Shown here piece by piece: positions 18,273 to 26,907 of a stretch of 64,000 nt of DNA (the stretch's first letter is position 1; the number at the start of each line of letters is the position of its first letter). This DNA is from Pseudomonas sp. LP_7_YM (GTDB lineage Bacteria > Pseudomonadota > Gammaproteobacteria > Pseudomonadales > Pseudomonadaceae): NCBI RefSeq assembly GCF_004364435.1, contig NZ_SOCT01000004.1, positions 186,001 to 250,000 on the forward strand, read 5' to 3'. The notes under the pieces were generated by a model, which did no database searches, was not told the origin of the DNA, and saw nothing but the letters and a program-made list of their open reading frames with translations. Both the position numbers and the translations under genes were made by a program.

Positions 18273-19157
18273 ATGCAATACCTGTATCCCCTGCTCACCG
18301 TCATGATTTGGGCGGGCAACAATGTCATTTCCAAAGCCGCCGCCGGGCGCATCTTTCCCGCAGAGATCGGCTTTTATCGCTGGTTGCTGGCAGGCTTGCT
18401 GTTCACGCCGTTTCTGCTCGGCCCGGTGCTGCGCAATCGCGCGGCGATCAGGCCCATCATCGGCAAAGTCGTGGTGCTGGGTGTGTTGGGCATGGCGGTC
18501 TATCAGAGCCTGGCGTATTACGCCGCCAACATCACCACTGCGACCAACATGGGCATCATTCTGTCGCTGGTCCCGGTGATGACCCTGGGCATGTCCATCG
18601 CCAGCCTCGGCACGTTACTAACCGCTGGCGCGCTGGTAGGCGCACTGGTGTCGTTCGCAGGGGTATTACTGGTGGTGTCGCAAGGGAGCTGGACGGTACT
18701 GATGGCGCATGGGGTCAATCTTGGCGATGTGACGATGCTGGTCGCGACACTGGCCTATGCGACATACAGCACGTTACTGAAGAAATGGCAGCTGCGCATG
18801 CCGCCCCTGCAGTTACTGTATCTGCAGATTCTGGTGGCGATCATCACACTGTTTCCGCTGTACCTGCTGTCGCCCAAGACCGGGCTCAATGCCAGCAATA
18901 TTGCACTGGTGCTTTATGCCTGTATTCCGACGTCGATGATTGCGCCGCTGCTGTGGATGAAGGCCATCGGTATGCTTGGCCCGAGTCGCACGACGCTGTT
19001 TTTCAATCTGGTGCCTGTTCTTACCGCGCTGATTGCTGCTCTGGCACTGGGCGAGCATCTGGCGTCCTATCACTTCATCGGCGGCGCGCTGACGCTGGGC
19101 GGTGTGGTCCTCGCTGAACGCTGGACCACACCGCTGCGCAAAGCCGCGATCAGTTGA
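18273..19157 (+). CDS. EamA/DMT-family exporter
   Basis: Inner-membrane transporter of 294 aa with about ten hydrophobic helices arranged as two EamA repeats. The N-terminus MQYLYPLLTVMIWAGNNVISKAAAG and the mid-protein VTMLVATLAYATYSTLLKKW are characteristic of the drug/metabolite transporter superfamily (RhtA/YdcZ-like). Members export amino acids, nucleotides or drugs. The substrate here cannot be deduced. It converges on a small gene on the other strand with a four-base gap. Confidence 0.9.
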   Translation: MQYLYPLLTVMIWAGNNVISKAAAGRIFPAEIGFYRWLLAGLLFTPFLLGPVLRNRAAIRPIIGKVVVLGVLGMAVYQSLAYYAANITTATNMGIILSLVPVMTLGMSIASLGTLLTAGALVGALVSFAGVLLVVSQGSWTVLMAHGVNLGDVTMLVATLAYATYSTLLKKWQLRMPPLQLLYLQILVAIITLFPLYLLSPKTGLNASNIALVLYACIPTSMIAPLLWMKAIGMLGPSRTTLFFNLVPVLTALIAALALGEHLASYHFIGGALTLGGVVLAERWTTPLRKAAIS

Positions 19158-19161
19158 AGCT

Positions 19162-19398
19162 TCAGATCTCGTCGCGATTTTCCGCGCTGTGAATCGACAC
19201 GTCGGTGATGCCCGCAACATGAGGCAGATCGACAAGCGGATTACCAGCGCCGAGCGGATCATCATCCAGCGCTACGTGATGTTTTAGCGCCAACTCGTGC
19301 ACGACTTCGATGATCGGCACATCCAGGTTTTCAATTACATCAACATGGTGTTCACCGGCGAGGGTGTACTCAATTTCATAAAGCTCTTTATCGCTCAT
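19162..19398 (-). CDS. Small acidic protein of unknown function
   Basis: A 78-aa acidic soluble protein starting MSDKELYEIEYTLAGEHHVD. AAGGAAG lies at good distance before the ATG, and the codon usage looks genuine, so it is probably a real gene. It has no signal peptide, membrane segment or recognised domain. The opening (SDKELYEIEYTLAGE) resembles small Pseudomonas proteins of unknown function that begin with an IEY/IQY-strand, but I cannot assign a family. Confidence 0.65.
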   Translation of the reverse strand: MSDKELYEIEYTLAGEHHVDVIENLDVPIIEVVHELALKHHVALDDDPLGAGNPLVDLPHVAGITDVSIHSAENRDEI

Positions 19399-19888
19399 CG
19401 CACTACTTCCTTAATGACCCCCAATGGGTCGACTGATCACGAACTGCGGCTCATAACGTCAAAGGCCGGCACCTTTAAGGCGCGCGGCGTGCTCGAGAAA
19501 CAACCCTATGGGATTGGCCCCTTTACCCACCGAACCAGGATGCTGGTTGACGAGACGGTCGGGCATAAAGTCATCCCCCGATGACCGTGCCCGGGCGCGA
19601 GCTGTATCTCCCGACCATGCCATCAGATTGACCTCGCTGTTTCATGAACGTGCCAGCAAATATTCATCAGGCGAGATGAGTGGCATAAACGGGTACATTC
19701 ATGCGCCAAAAACGCCGATGAACACCGGCATGTGCGGGGCCCCTTTCTCGATCCTGATTGGAATCGTTCATCACCCAGGATGAAAACAGGGTAATGCCCC
19801 ATCGCCATCTTTTAATCGAACTCTTTCAGCCGATAAACGCTCATAACTGCAACGGGCCACCAATGGCCTCTTTCCGGAGTGAGCGGTT
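19399..19888. other. Gene-poor 490-base gap
   Basis: Only short frames without ribosome sites or recognisable proteins occur here, on both strands. No promoter, repeat or RNA gene could be supported. It separates the small acidic gene from osmE and presumably holds the promoters of both. Confidence 0.5.
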
Positions 19889-20227
19889 ATGTACAAACAA
19901 TCCCTGGCAGTAGTGTTCGCAATGGCCGCGCTGGCTGGCTGTACTTCCAAGACCCTGCAAAATCCCGTCGATTACGCGACTTATCGCAACGAGCCGCTGG
20001 TCAAGCAAATCGACGAAGGCATGACTGAACAGCAAGTTCTGACCATCGGCGGCGAGCCCTCCACCCGCGTGCACCGTAAGGTTCACCCAGGCACCTGCAA
20101 CAATTACGTCCTCAACAAGGATGGCCATCAGCAGGCGTACTACGTGACCTTTGGCGCCAATGATCGCGTAGACAGCAAGGGCTTCATGACCTGCGAACAG
20201 CGTGAAGCGAACGAAAAAGCGATGTAA
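19889..20227 (+). CDS. osmE: Osmotically inducible lipoprotein OsmE
   Basis: Outer-membrane lipoprotein of 112 aa. The signal peptide ends in the lipobox LAGC (Cys18), followed by a BamE/SmpA-like domain: EGMTEQQVLTIGGEPSTR and GTCNNYVLNKDG. Length, lipobox and the conserved CNNYVL stretch match OsmE (OsmE/OmlA family), whose expression in E. coli rises with osmotic strength. A GGAG site precedes the ATG. It is followed by a REPIN, and its own promoter must lie in the gene-poor gap upstream. Confidence 0.9.
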   Translation: MYKQSLAVVFAMAALAGCTSKTLQNPVDYATYRNEPLVKQIDEGMTEQQVLTIGGEPSTRVHRKVHPGTCNNYVLNKDGHQQAYYVTFGANDRVDSKGFMTCEQREANEKAM

Positions 20228-20240
20228 ACGCTTACCTTAC

Positions 20241-20325
20241 GTGGGAGCGAGCTTGCGCGCGAAGGCTCAAGCCCGGCGGCACGAATTGTCATGATCGACG
20301 TCGCCCGGAGCAAACTCGCTCCTGC
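20241..20325. repeat. REPIN (paired REP elements)
   Basis: A REP unit GTGGGAGCGAGCTTGCGCGC at 20241 and an inverted, degenerate partner around 20308-20325 (GAGCAAACTCGCTCCTGC) enclose about 45 bases. This is the usual inverted pairing of Pseudomonas REP sequences, here after osmE. Confidence 0.65.
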
Positions 20326-20498
20326 TGAATCCGATGCGGCAGAATGCCACGCTGCAGCGGCCAAAACAGATAAACTTTTCAGCGCGCAAGACACTCACAC
20401 CTTAAGACCCGATCTCACCGAACGCCGATCAGGCAGCATACGACCGGCGCATCAAGAGCGAGACGGCGAGAAAACCGGATTAGTCCTGGAGATTAAAG

Positions 20499-21032
20499 AT
20501 GAGCGATGTGCAGCAATTAACCGATATCAGCATTTTGCGCGAACGCGCGCGTCACAACATTGAAAATGGCGCCGTGACCGAAGGCTATAACGCCGACCGT
20601 GAAGAAATCCTGCGCCTGCTCAACGCCTCGCTGGCCACCGAGTGGGTTTGCGTACTTCGTTACAAGCGCCACTACTACATGGCCAAAGGCGTCAAGGCTC
20701 AAGTAGCCGCAAAAGAATTCCTCGAGCATTCCGAGCAGGAAGCCGAACACGCCGACAAACTCGCCGAGCGCATCGTGCAGTTGGGCGGTGCGCCGGAACT
20801 GAACCCCGACCTGCTGTCGAAAAACTCTCACGCGCAGTATGTAGCGGGCAACACACTGAAAGAGATGGTCAGAGAAGACCTTATCGCCGAGCGTATCGCC
20901 ATCGACAGCTACCGCGAGATCATTCAATACATCGGCGAAAAAGACCCGACCACGCGCCGGATCTTCGAAGAAATCCTCGCGCAGGAAGAAGAACACGCCG
21001 ACGACATGGCGGACATCCTCGACGGGCTGTAA
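20499..21032 (+). CDS. Ferritin-like protein (bacterioferritin-related)
   Basis: Four-helix ferritin-like protein of 177 aa. The di-iron ligands are visible: Glu in NASLATEWVCVLRY, E-x2-H in EHSEQEAEHADKLAERI, Glu in REDLIAERIAIDSY and E-x2-H in LAQEEEHADDMADIL. P. aeruginosa has a similar protein (PA4880, annotated probable bacterioferritin) in the region that also holds its urease genes. It should store or detoxify iron, possibly as a Dps-like or mini-ferritin shell. A GGAG site precedes the ATG and a strong terminator follows the stop. Confidence 0.88.
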   Translation: MSDVQQLTDISILRERARHNIENGAVTEGYNADREEILRLLNASLATEWVCVLRYKRHYYMAKGVKAQVAAKEFLEHSEQEAEHADKLAERIVQLGGAPELNPDLLSKNSHAQYVAGNTLKEMVREDLIAERIAIDSYREIIQYIGEKDPTTRRIFEEILAQEEEHADDMADILDGL

Positions 21033-21050
21033 TACTTGCCGGAAATGCAA

Positions 21051-21077
21051 AGCCAGGGCTCATGCCCTGGCTTTTTT
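21051..21077 (+). terminator. Rho-independent terminator of the ferritin-like gene
   Basis: AGCCAGGGC and GCCCTGGCT form a 9-bp perfect stem with a TCAT loop, followed by five further T residues, 18 bases after the stop codon at 21032. Confidence 0.92.
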
Positions 21078-21249
21078 GTGGGAGATGTAAACCTGCGAGT
21101 GCTTTTACAGCGCGATAAACCTCGTAAGCGCTGACTAGCGGACGAACGCCGTAAACGTAAATCCGACTACGCCACAAACCCTGTGGGAGAAGTCGGAGGT
21201 TACGACGGCTGCGGACGCGGTGGATCAGCTGCGCCTCTTCAACTGAACC

Positions 21250-21325
21250 ACTGCATTGGCCACTGTCGCACAGCTGGGAAGCTCCCAAAGGTTAAGCGGC
21301 GCTTGCGCGTTTTCGGCTTAACGCG
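21250..21325. repeat. 76-base non-coding element, copy A
   Basis: This stretch aligns over its full length with 27663-27738. Shared blocks are GCCACTGTCGCACAGC, CGGCGCTYGCGC and CGGCTTRACGCG. In this copy GTTAAGC and GCTTAAC form a 7-bp stem. It ends two bases before the AsmA stop codon. Confidence 0.7.
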
Positions 21326-21327
21326 TG

Positions 21328-23394
21328 CTATTTCACTGTCTTGGGTGCCTTGCCCGAACGCATCTGTTCCAGTAACGGCGTGCATTGATTGGGCTCTTCA
21401 CCACTCGGCGCGATCAAGGCCAGCAGACCGGCAACAGGCCCCACGGTCGCACCCAATATCACCATGCCTGCACCGCGCAACAGCAACGGCCCGGATTGCA
21501 CCCCAGCACTTGGCTTGACGAACGGTCCGCGCACATAGAGCGGTGAACGCAAGGAGAACACACGGAAGCCCTTGGACTCCGGGGTAATCTTCAGGTCCAT
21601 TTGCTCAGTCTTCATATTCGCGGTGCCACTGATATAGATGATCGCGTTCTCCGTGTCGAACGCGAACAGCTTGGCCGTCGCCAGACCGTCCTTGATGCCG
21701 AAGTCAGAGGCTGCGCAATTGATCTTGACGTTCTTGTCGCCAAACAGCGTACCCACGACATAATTACCCACGTTCAACCCGGCAATTTCCATGAGGTCAC
21801 GGCTGATGGCACCGTCGTTGACCAACATTTTCACTTCACCATTGGCCGTACCCAGCAGCGCCGCAACCGAGTTACCTTTGCCGCCGATATCCGCGTCGCC
21901 ATTCAGTTCACCAAAGCTGGTCTTCATCGGCTCGAAGGTCGGGAACAACTGCTTGAGTTTGAGGTTACGCGCACTCAGTCGGGCACGCCCGTCCAGCGGG
22001 TGGGAGTGGCCGTCGAGCTTGATATCGGCGTCCAGTTTGCCGCCAGCCACGCCGAAGCGCAGAGGCTGAAGGCTAAGCTGGCCGTTATTGAGCACCACAT
22101 GCGTATACAGATCGGTAAACGGCAACTCCGCACTCTGAACGATGCGCTTGCCAGTGAACTCGACATCCGCGTCCATCGCGCTCCAGCGATCAGTCTTGAA
22201 CTCCTCGACCGGTAACACTTTATCGGCAGGCTGCTTGCTTTCGCCGCCACGGTTTTTCTGCTCGGCATTGGAGTCGGCGCCAATCAGCGGCTTGAGGTCA
22301 GCCATCAGCAATTGATTGGACACCAGCGCACCGCTCAACTTGGGCCGTGGCTGCCCTGCCACAAAGCCCAGATCGCCATGAATGTCGCTGTTGCCGATCT
22401 TGCCGTTGAACCCCTTGTACTGGAACGACGCCCCGGAAGGTTCATGCAGTTTGGCAATCAGTCGGCCGTCGGTGGAATAAGGTGGCGAGTCGGGCAAGGT
22501 CACGCCCGTCAGCGGATACAGATTGCCAAGGCTGTCGCCCGACAATTTCAAACGCAGGTCCAGCTCGCCAAGGTTCTGGGGATCGGTAACGGTGCCTGCT
22601 ACGGAGACCCGGGTATGCCCTGCGCTGACGTCGGCCTGTACCGGGAAAGGCAATGCGGCATCCTTGAGAGCGAGCAACCCGCCCACCTTGCCACTGCCAT
22701 CGAGCTTCTGGCCGTGATACTGACCTTTGGCCGTAAAACCAAACGCGTAATCCTGTGCCGATGCACCCTTGTCCTGAACCTTTTTCGCTTCGCCGCTGCC
22801 GACGATGTCGCTGAACGGAATCGGCTTGCCCAATGGATCAACCACCACCTCGACCGAAGTATTGATCTTCTGGTCGTTGTAGCTGACGAAGCCTTTATCG
22901 AAACCGATAGAACCGATGTCGACCACCCAGTTTGAAGGCTTGGCGTTCGGATCACTCTTGGGCAGGTCGAACACCCAGTTCGCACGACCATCGGCCAGAC
23001 GCTCAATCCTGGCGTTGGGTTCGGTCAGATCAATACGCGGAATCACCACTCGCTGGGCCAGCAAAGGCAACGGCGAAAGGCGCATGTCCACACGCTTGAG
23101 CGTCACCATTTGTGGGGTTTTCGACCACTGCGGGTTGCCCAGGGCAATGTCCTCGGCAGACAGGTGCGGCCAAGGCACCCACGCGCGCCAACCGCCCTCA
23201 TCCGGCTCGCGGCGCCAATGCACCTCAAGGTTGCCGTTGATGGCGAACGGTCGATGCAGTTCGGCAGAGACCTTTTCATTGATGGTCGGCTTGAGCCGGT
23301 TCCAGTCGAAAGTGGCGATCACGATGATCAGTACAACCAGCAACAGCAGCAGAATGCCAACTGTCCAGGCGAAAATCTTGCGGCCTCGCGTCAT
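21328..23394 (-). CDS. AsmA-family protein
   Basis: Large inner-membrane-anchored periplasmic protein of 688 aa. One N-terminal helix (VGILLLLLVVLIIVIATFDWNRL) is followed by the AsmA domain and a C-terminal AsmA-like part with repeated beta-strand patterns (LDGRARLSARNLKLKQLFP, KMLVNDGAISRDLMEIAGLN). AsmA-like proteins belong to the bridge-like lipid transfer superfamily and influence outer-membrane lipid balance. The ATG at 23394 has GGGGAGAA shortly upstream. The 16 codons before it are excluded. It is convergent with the ferritin-like gene. Confidence 0.9.
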   Translation of the reverse strand: MTRGRKIFAWTVGILLLLLVVLIIVIATFDWNRLKPTINEKVSAELHRPFAINGNLEVHWRREPDEGGWRAWVPWPHLSAEDIALGNPQWSKTPQMVTLKRVDMRLSPLPLLAQRVVIPRIDLTEPNARIERLADGRANWVFDLPKSDPNAKPSNWVVDIGSIGFDKGFVSYNDQKINTSVEVVVDPLGKPIPFSDIVGSGEAKKVQDKGASAQDYAFGFTAKGQYHGQKLDGSGKVGGLLALKDAALPFPVQADVSAGHTRVSVAGTVTDPQNLGELDLRLKLSGDSLGNLYPLTGVTLPDSPPYSTDGRLIAKLHEPSGASFQYKGFNGKIGNSDIHGDLGFVAGQPRPKLSGALVSNQLLMADLKPLIGADSNAEQKNRGGESKQPADKVLPVEEFKTDRWSAMDADVEFTGKRIVQSAELPFTDLYTHVVLNNGQLSLQPLRFGVAGGKLDADIKLDGHSHPLDGRARLSARNLKLKQLFPTFEPMKTSFGELNGDADIGGKGNSVAALLGTANGEVKMLVNDGAISRDLMEIAGLNVGNYVVGTLFGDKNVKINCAASDFGIKDGLATAKLFAFDTENAIIYISGTANMKTEQMDLKITPESKGFRVFSLRSPLYVRGPFVKPSAGVQSGPLLLRGAGMVILGATVGPVAGLLALIAPSGEEPNQCTPLLEQMRSGKAPKTVK

Positions 23395-23710
23395 TGCGTT
23401 TCTCCCCTTATACCGACGCCTCATCCCGAGCGCGTCCAACACGTGTTAGCCTTTTCGACTGACAAAAGCGCTGGGGGTTTGATGAAATCAGGCAGTCGGC
23501 GTGCGAAAAGTTCCGCATGCCCGGTTTGCACTGCTGGGGAGCCTCGCGTGAAAATCCTGCCTTCTGGGCTACAGACCACGTCTGACAAGGGCTGGAGGGT
23601 CAATCATTTCCGTCGATGGTCACCATCGGCCCTTTGAACTTCTTTATGAGTGGGAGGCCGATAAAATGGGTTTCACGTTCATCCCCCACAATTTTCATGA
23701 GCATCACCCT
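23395..23710. other. Gap between AsmA and the small secreted protein
   Basis: About 316 bases with divergent promoters expected for both flanking genes. A 51-codon frame on the plus strand beginning at the ATG near 23482 has a G-rich stretch before it but no recognisable product, so it is not called. Confidence 0.4.
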
Positions 23711-23926
23711 ATGAAACACCCACTCATCGCCTTCACTTTTTGCTTCCTGGCCTCGGGCGCGTTCGCCATGCCAGCCAGCGAAGAACCCTTGTTGGGCGGG
23801 CTGCATGACACCCGGCAGTCTGACCTGCCAGTCTTTGCACAGCACAGTTCGAGCCGTTTGATCCATCAGCGTGTCGCCGACAATGGTCCTGATCGTCTGG
23901 TACAACAATATCAGCGCGTGTCCTGA
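23711..23926 (+). CDS. Small secreted protein of unknown function
   Basis: A 71-aa protein with a clear signal peptide (MKHPLIAFTFCFLASGAFA, cleavage before MPASEE). The mature part of about 52 residues contains RVADNGPDRLVQQ, which resembles the xGxDR-type repeats of small exported Pseudomonas proteins that are sometimes annotated as phage-infection proteins. That similarity is from memory and weak. No cysteines remain in the mature part. The start at 23711 is chosen for the signal peptide; its ribosome site is poor. Confidence 0.6.
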   Translation: MKHPLIAFTFCFLASGAFAMPASEEPLLGGLHDTRQSDLPVFAQHSSSRLIHQRVADNGPDRLVQQYQRVS

Positions 23927-24077
23927 GCCCTGCGAGCAAGCAATGACAACGACAACGCCCGGCCCTGATGCCGGGCTTTTTCGGTCAGATGGCCACCAGG
24001 AAGCAACACAGGTTCGACGCAGCGCAAACGCATTTGCTAGAGTGCTGCCCATTCTTTCTTCAGATACCGCACACCCC

Positions 24078-24710
24078 ATGCTGCCCCGCGCCGAACAGAA
24101 ACAGCAGACTCGCCATGCCCTGCTCGATGCAGCCCGGGGGTTGATGGAGAGTGGCCGCGGTTTCGGCAGCCTCAGTCTGCGGGAAGTAGCGAAGACTGCA
24201 GGCATCGTGCCGACAGGCTTCTATCGCCATTTCGACGACATGGATCACCTGGGTCTGGCACTGGTCAGCGAAGTCGGCCAGACCTTCCGTGAAACCATTC
24301 GTCTGGTGCGGCGTAACGAGAACATCCACGGCGGGATCATCGACGCCTCGGTGCGAATCTTCCTTGACGTGGTGGCGGCCAATCGTTCGCAGTTTCTGTT
24401 TCTGGCACGCGAGCAATACGGCGGCTCATTGAAAGTGCGTCAGGCACTCGGCGCGCTGCGCGAAGCGATCATCGCAGACCTTGCGACGGATCTGGCTTCG
24501 ATGCCCAAATTCCAGCACCTGAACACCGATGACCTGTCGGTGATGGCGGATCTGGTGGTCAAGAGCGTGTTCGCCATGCTGCCTGAACTCATCGACCCGC
24601 CGCCGATGACGCTGGCCGAGCACCTGACCCCACGGGCCAAGATTACCCAGCAACTGCGCTTCATCTTCATCGGCGCCAAGCGCTGGCAGGGGTTGGGGAG
24701 CACTGAGTAG
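24078..24710 (+). CDS. desT: TetR-family repressor, DesT-like
   Basis: TetR-type regulator of 210 aa. The N-terminal DNA-binding domain has the helix-turn-helix LSLREVAKTAGIVPTGFYRHF. The ligand-binding half includes REQYGGSLKVRQALGALREAI. It closely resembles P. aeruginosa DesT (PA4890), which senses acyl-CoA saturation and represses the desCB acyl-CoA desaturase genes, and is likewise followed by ureE. The desaturase genes themselves are not in this window, so its target may be elsewhere. The ATG at 24078 gives the family N-terminus (PRAEQKQQTRHALLDAARGL). Confidence 0.87.
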   Translation: MLPRAEQKQQTRHALLDAARGLMESGRGFGSLSLREVAKTAGIVPTGFYRHFDDMDHLGLALVSEVGQTFRETIRLVRRNENIHGGIIDASVRIFLDVVAANRSQFLFLAREQYGGSLKVRQALGALREAIIADLATDLASMPKFQHLNTDDLSVMADLVVKSVFAMLPELIDPPPMTLAEHLTPRAKITQQLRFIFIGAKRWQGLGSTE

Positions 24711-24947
24711 TGAAGGCCTGATCGCATGGTTGCCTCGTTACGCTGACCCGGGCCCCGGGTGTTCACGAGCCGTGACCCCTATCTAAACTGAGATGCATGA
24801 GTCGCTCCGAGCACGCTCACTCTTCACCCAGATGTGCGCCCCATTTCAGCGCACTCTTTGCTGCGCTGCACCAATAAAGAACAACCTCACGCCCTACCAT
24901 CAGTCACCTCTGCTACGTCCTCAGGCAATTGCTGACTAAGCTGTCAG

Positions 24948-24964
24948 TTGGCAAGCCACTTGCT
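24948..24964 (+). promoter_or_regulatory. Sigma-54 promoter of ureEFG
   Basis: TTGGCAAGCCACTTGCT has GG-N10-GC spacing and differs from the core consensus TTGGCACG-N4-TTGCT at one base. A start near 24975 would give a 27-base leader to ureE. A single half-site, GCACCA, lies about 100 bases upstream of that start; a complete NtrC palindrome was not seen. Confidence 0.7.
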
Positions 24965-25001
24965 CAGGCTTACACATCGCACAATTGCTGGAAGTTTTCC
25001 G

Positions 25002-25502
25002 ATGCTGGTGATTCATCAACGAATCGAACCCCAGGCCACTTGGGCCGCCGAGCTGCATTTGAATGTCGAAGCACGCAGCAAGAGCCGTCTGCGCTGTTTC
25101 AGTGCCGATGGCGAAGACGTGGGTCTGTTTCTGGAACGCGGTCAACCACCGCTGCGCGATGGGGAATTTCTCAAGGCTGAAGACGGTCGGGTCGTGCGCG
25201 TCGTGGCCCGCCCCGAACAGTTGATGCACGTCACCTGCAAGAATGCGTTCGAACTGACACGCGCCGCCTATCACCTGGGTAACCGGCATGTTGCGCTGCA
25301 AGTCGGCGATGGCTGGCTACGACTGCTTGACGACTACGTGCTTAAGGCGATGCTCGATCAACTGGGCGCGATCACCGAATCCATCGAGGCACCCTTCCAG
25401 CCGGAGCACGGCGCGTACGGCGGTGGCCATCATCACTCGCGCGCAGGGGAAGAAGACTTCAACTACGCGCCGCGCATCCACCAGTTTGGCGTACACAAAT
25501 GA
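25002..25502 (+). CDS. ureE: Urease nickel metallochaperone UreE
   Basis: Urease accessory protein of 166 aa that binds nickel and hands it to UreG. The N-terminal peptide-binding-like domain (SRLRCFSADGEDVGLFLERGQPLRDGE-like region) is followed by the metal-binding domain (TAYHLGNRH-type stretch, here AAYHLGNRHVALQ). The C-terminus has a short histidine cluster GHHHS, less His-rich than in Klebsiella. GAAG lies eight bases before the ATG. First gene of the ureEFG unit, which starts at its own sigma-54-type promoter. Confidence 0.95.
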   Translation: MLVIHQRIEPQATWAAELHLNVEARSKSRLRCFSADGEDVGLFLERGQPPLRDGEFLKAEDGRVVRVVARPEQLMHVTCKNAFELTRAAYHLGNRHVALQVGDGWLRLLDDYVLKAMLDQLGAITESIEAPFQPEHGAYGGGHHHSRAGEEDFNYAPRIHQFGVHK

Positions 25503-26203
25503 ACAAGGCCTGGGCGCTGCTGCGTCTGGCCAGCCCGCAATTGCCGATCGGTGGTTACAGCTACTCGCAAGGCCTGGAGATGGCAGTGGAGCAATCCATC
25601 GTCACCGATTCGCCCAGCGCCGCTCGCTGGATAGGCGACCAAGTGCTGCTCAATCTCGCTCGCTTCGAAGCTCCGCTGCTGCTGGCCCATTGCACAGCGG
25701 CAGCGGAAAACGATTGGGCGAGATTGCGGCAACTGAGTGAGGAACACCGCGCCAGCCGGGAAACTCGCGAGCTGCATCTGGAAAGCCGGCAGATGGGTTA
25801 TTCGCTGAAGCAGTTATTGAGCGGTCTGCCTGAGCTGGACCCACCTGCACGGGACTTTCTTGAGCGGCTCGGCCTTGAGCAGCCTGGCGCACAACAAATT
25901 GACGAGCCGCATCTGGCCCTGGGATGGGCGCTGGCTGCTCGCGCCTGGCAAATCAATCCACAGGATGCCCTGGCTGCCTGGCTCTGGAGTTGGCTGGAAA
26001 ACCAACTGGCGGTGCTGATGAAAACCCTGCCGCTGGGCCAACAGGCTGCACAACGGCTGACCAGCGAACTGACACCTCTGTTGCAAAGCGCTCAACAGCA
26101 CGCCATTGAGCTTGACCCGGAACATATCGGCAGCGCCCCGTTCGGCCTGGCGTTGGCGAGCATGGCCCATGAACGCCAGTACAGCCGCCTGTTTCGGTCC
26201 TGA
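25499..26203 (+). CDS. ureF: Urease accessory protein UreF
   Basis: All-helical protein of 234 aa that joins UreD and UreG on the urease apoprotein and gates the GTPase step of nickel insertion. Family marks are LLRLASPQLPIGGYSYSQGLE near the N-terminus and the C-terminal GSAPFGLALASMAHERQYSRLFRS. It overlaps ureE by four bases (ATGA), so translation is coupled. Confidence 0.95.
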   Translation: MNKAWALLRLASPQLPIGGYSYSQGLEMAVEQSIVTDSPSAARWIGDQVLLNLARFEAPLLLAHCTAAAENDWARLRQLSEEHRASRETRELHLESRQMGYSLKQLLSGLPELDPPARDFLERLGLEQPGAQQIDEPHLALGWALAARAWQINPQDALAAWLWSWLENQLAVLMKTLPLGQQAAQRLTSELTPLLQSAQQHAIELDPEHIGSAPFGLALASMAHERQYSRLFRS

Positions 26204-26266
26204 CTGCTTTTATACCGGCAGCGGCAACACCACGAACTGCACAAGAAGATTAAAGGAGAGCATTTC

Positions 26267-26881
26267 ATGAACAGCCAACCTCTGCGCGTCGGTATCGGCG
26301 GTCCGGTCGGGTCCGGCAAGACGGCCCTGACGCTTGCCCTGTGCCTGGCGCTGCGCGATCGCTACAACCTCGCCGTGGTGACCAATGACATCTATACCCG
26401 CGAAGACGCTGATTTTCTGGTGCGCAATGAGGCCCTAGCGCCCGAGCGCATCATTGGCGTGGAAACCGGCGGCTGCCCGCACACAGCGATTCGCGAGGAC
26501 GCCTCGATCAACCTTGAAGCCGTGGACCAGTTGAATCGCCGATTTGCAGGGCTTGACCTGATCATCGTTGAGTCGGGCGGTGACAACCTTTCCGCGACGT
26601 TCAGCCCTGAGCTGTCGGACCTGACGATTTACGTGATCGACGTTTCAGCAGGCGACAAGCTGCCACGCAAGGGCGGTCCGGGTATCTGCAAATCCGATCT
26701 GCTGGTGATCAACAAGATTGATCTGGCACCGCTGGTGGGTGCGTCGCTGGAGATGATGGATCGCGACACTCGAAAGATGCGCGGTGACAAGCCATTTGTG
26801 TTCAGCAACCAGAAAACCGGCCATGGCCTTACGGACATCGTTGCCTTTATCGAACGCCAGGGTCTGCTGACCGCCGCCTGA
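26267..26881 (+). CDS. ureG: Urease accessory GTPase UreG
   Basis: SIMIBI-class GTPase of 204 aa that couples GTP hydrolysis to nickel delivery into urease. P-loop [10 protein letters not shown] is at residues 11-20, the metal-binding [15 protein letters not shown] motif (Cys-Pro-His) is present, and the guanine-specificity motif is INKIDLA. Length and motifs are standard. AAGGAGAG precedes the ATG. It follows ureF by 63 bases and is followed by the hupE/ureJ gene. Confidence 0.97.
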   Translation: MNSQPLRVGIGGPVGSGKTALTLALCLALRDRYNLAVVTNDIYTREDADFLVRNEALAPERIIGVETGGCPHTAIREDASINLEAVDQLNRRFAGLDLIIVESGGDNLSATFSPELSDLTIYVIDVSAGDKLPRKGGPGICKSDLLVINKIDLAPLVGASLEMMDRDTRKMRGDKPFVFSNQKTGHGLTDIVAFIERQGLLTAA

Positions 26882-26907
26882 TTTCATTTACTAAGGAAAG
26901 ACCATTG

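Noticed and set aside
23482..23637. A 51-codon plus-strand frame (MKSGSRRAKSSACPVC)
   Set aside because: A G-rich stretch precedes the ATG, but the product resembles nothing known and conservation could not be judged.
24834..24854. Inverted repeat GTGCGC-N9-GCGCAC upstream of ureE as an NtrC site
   Set aside because: The half-sites and spacing do not match the NtrC consensus GCAC-N7-GTGC, so it was not listed as a regulatory site.
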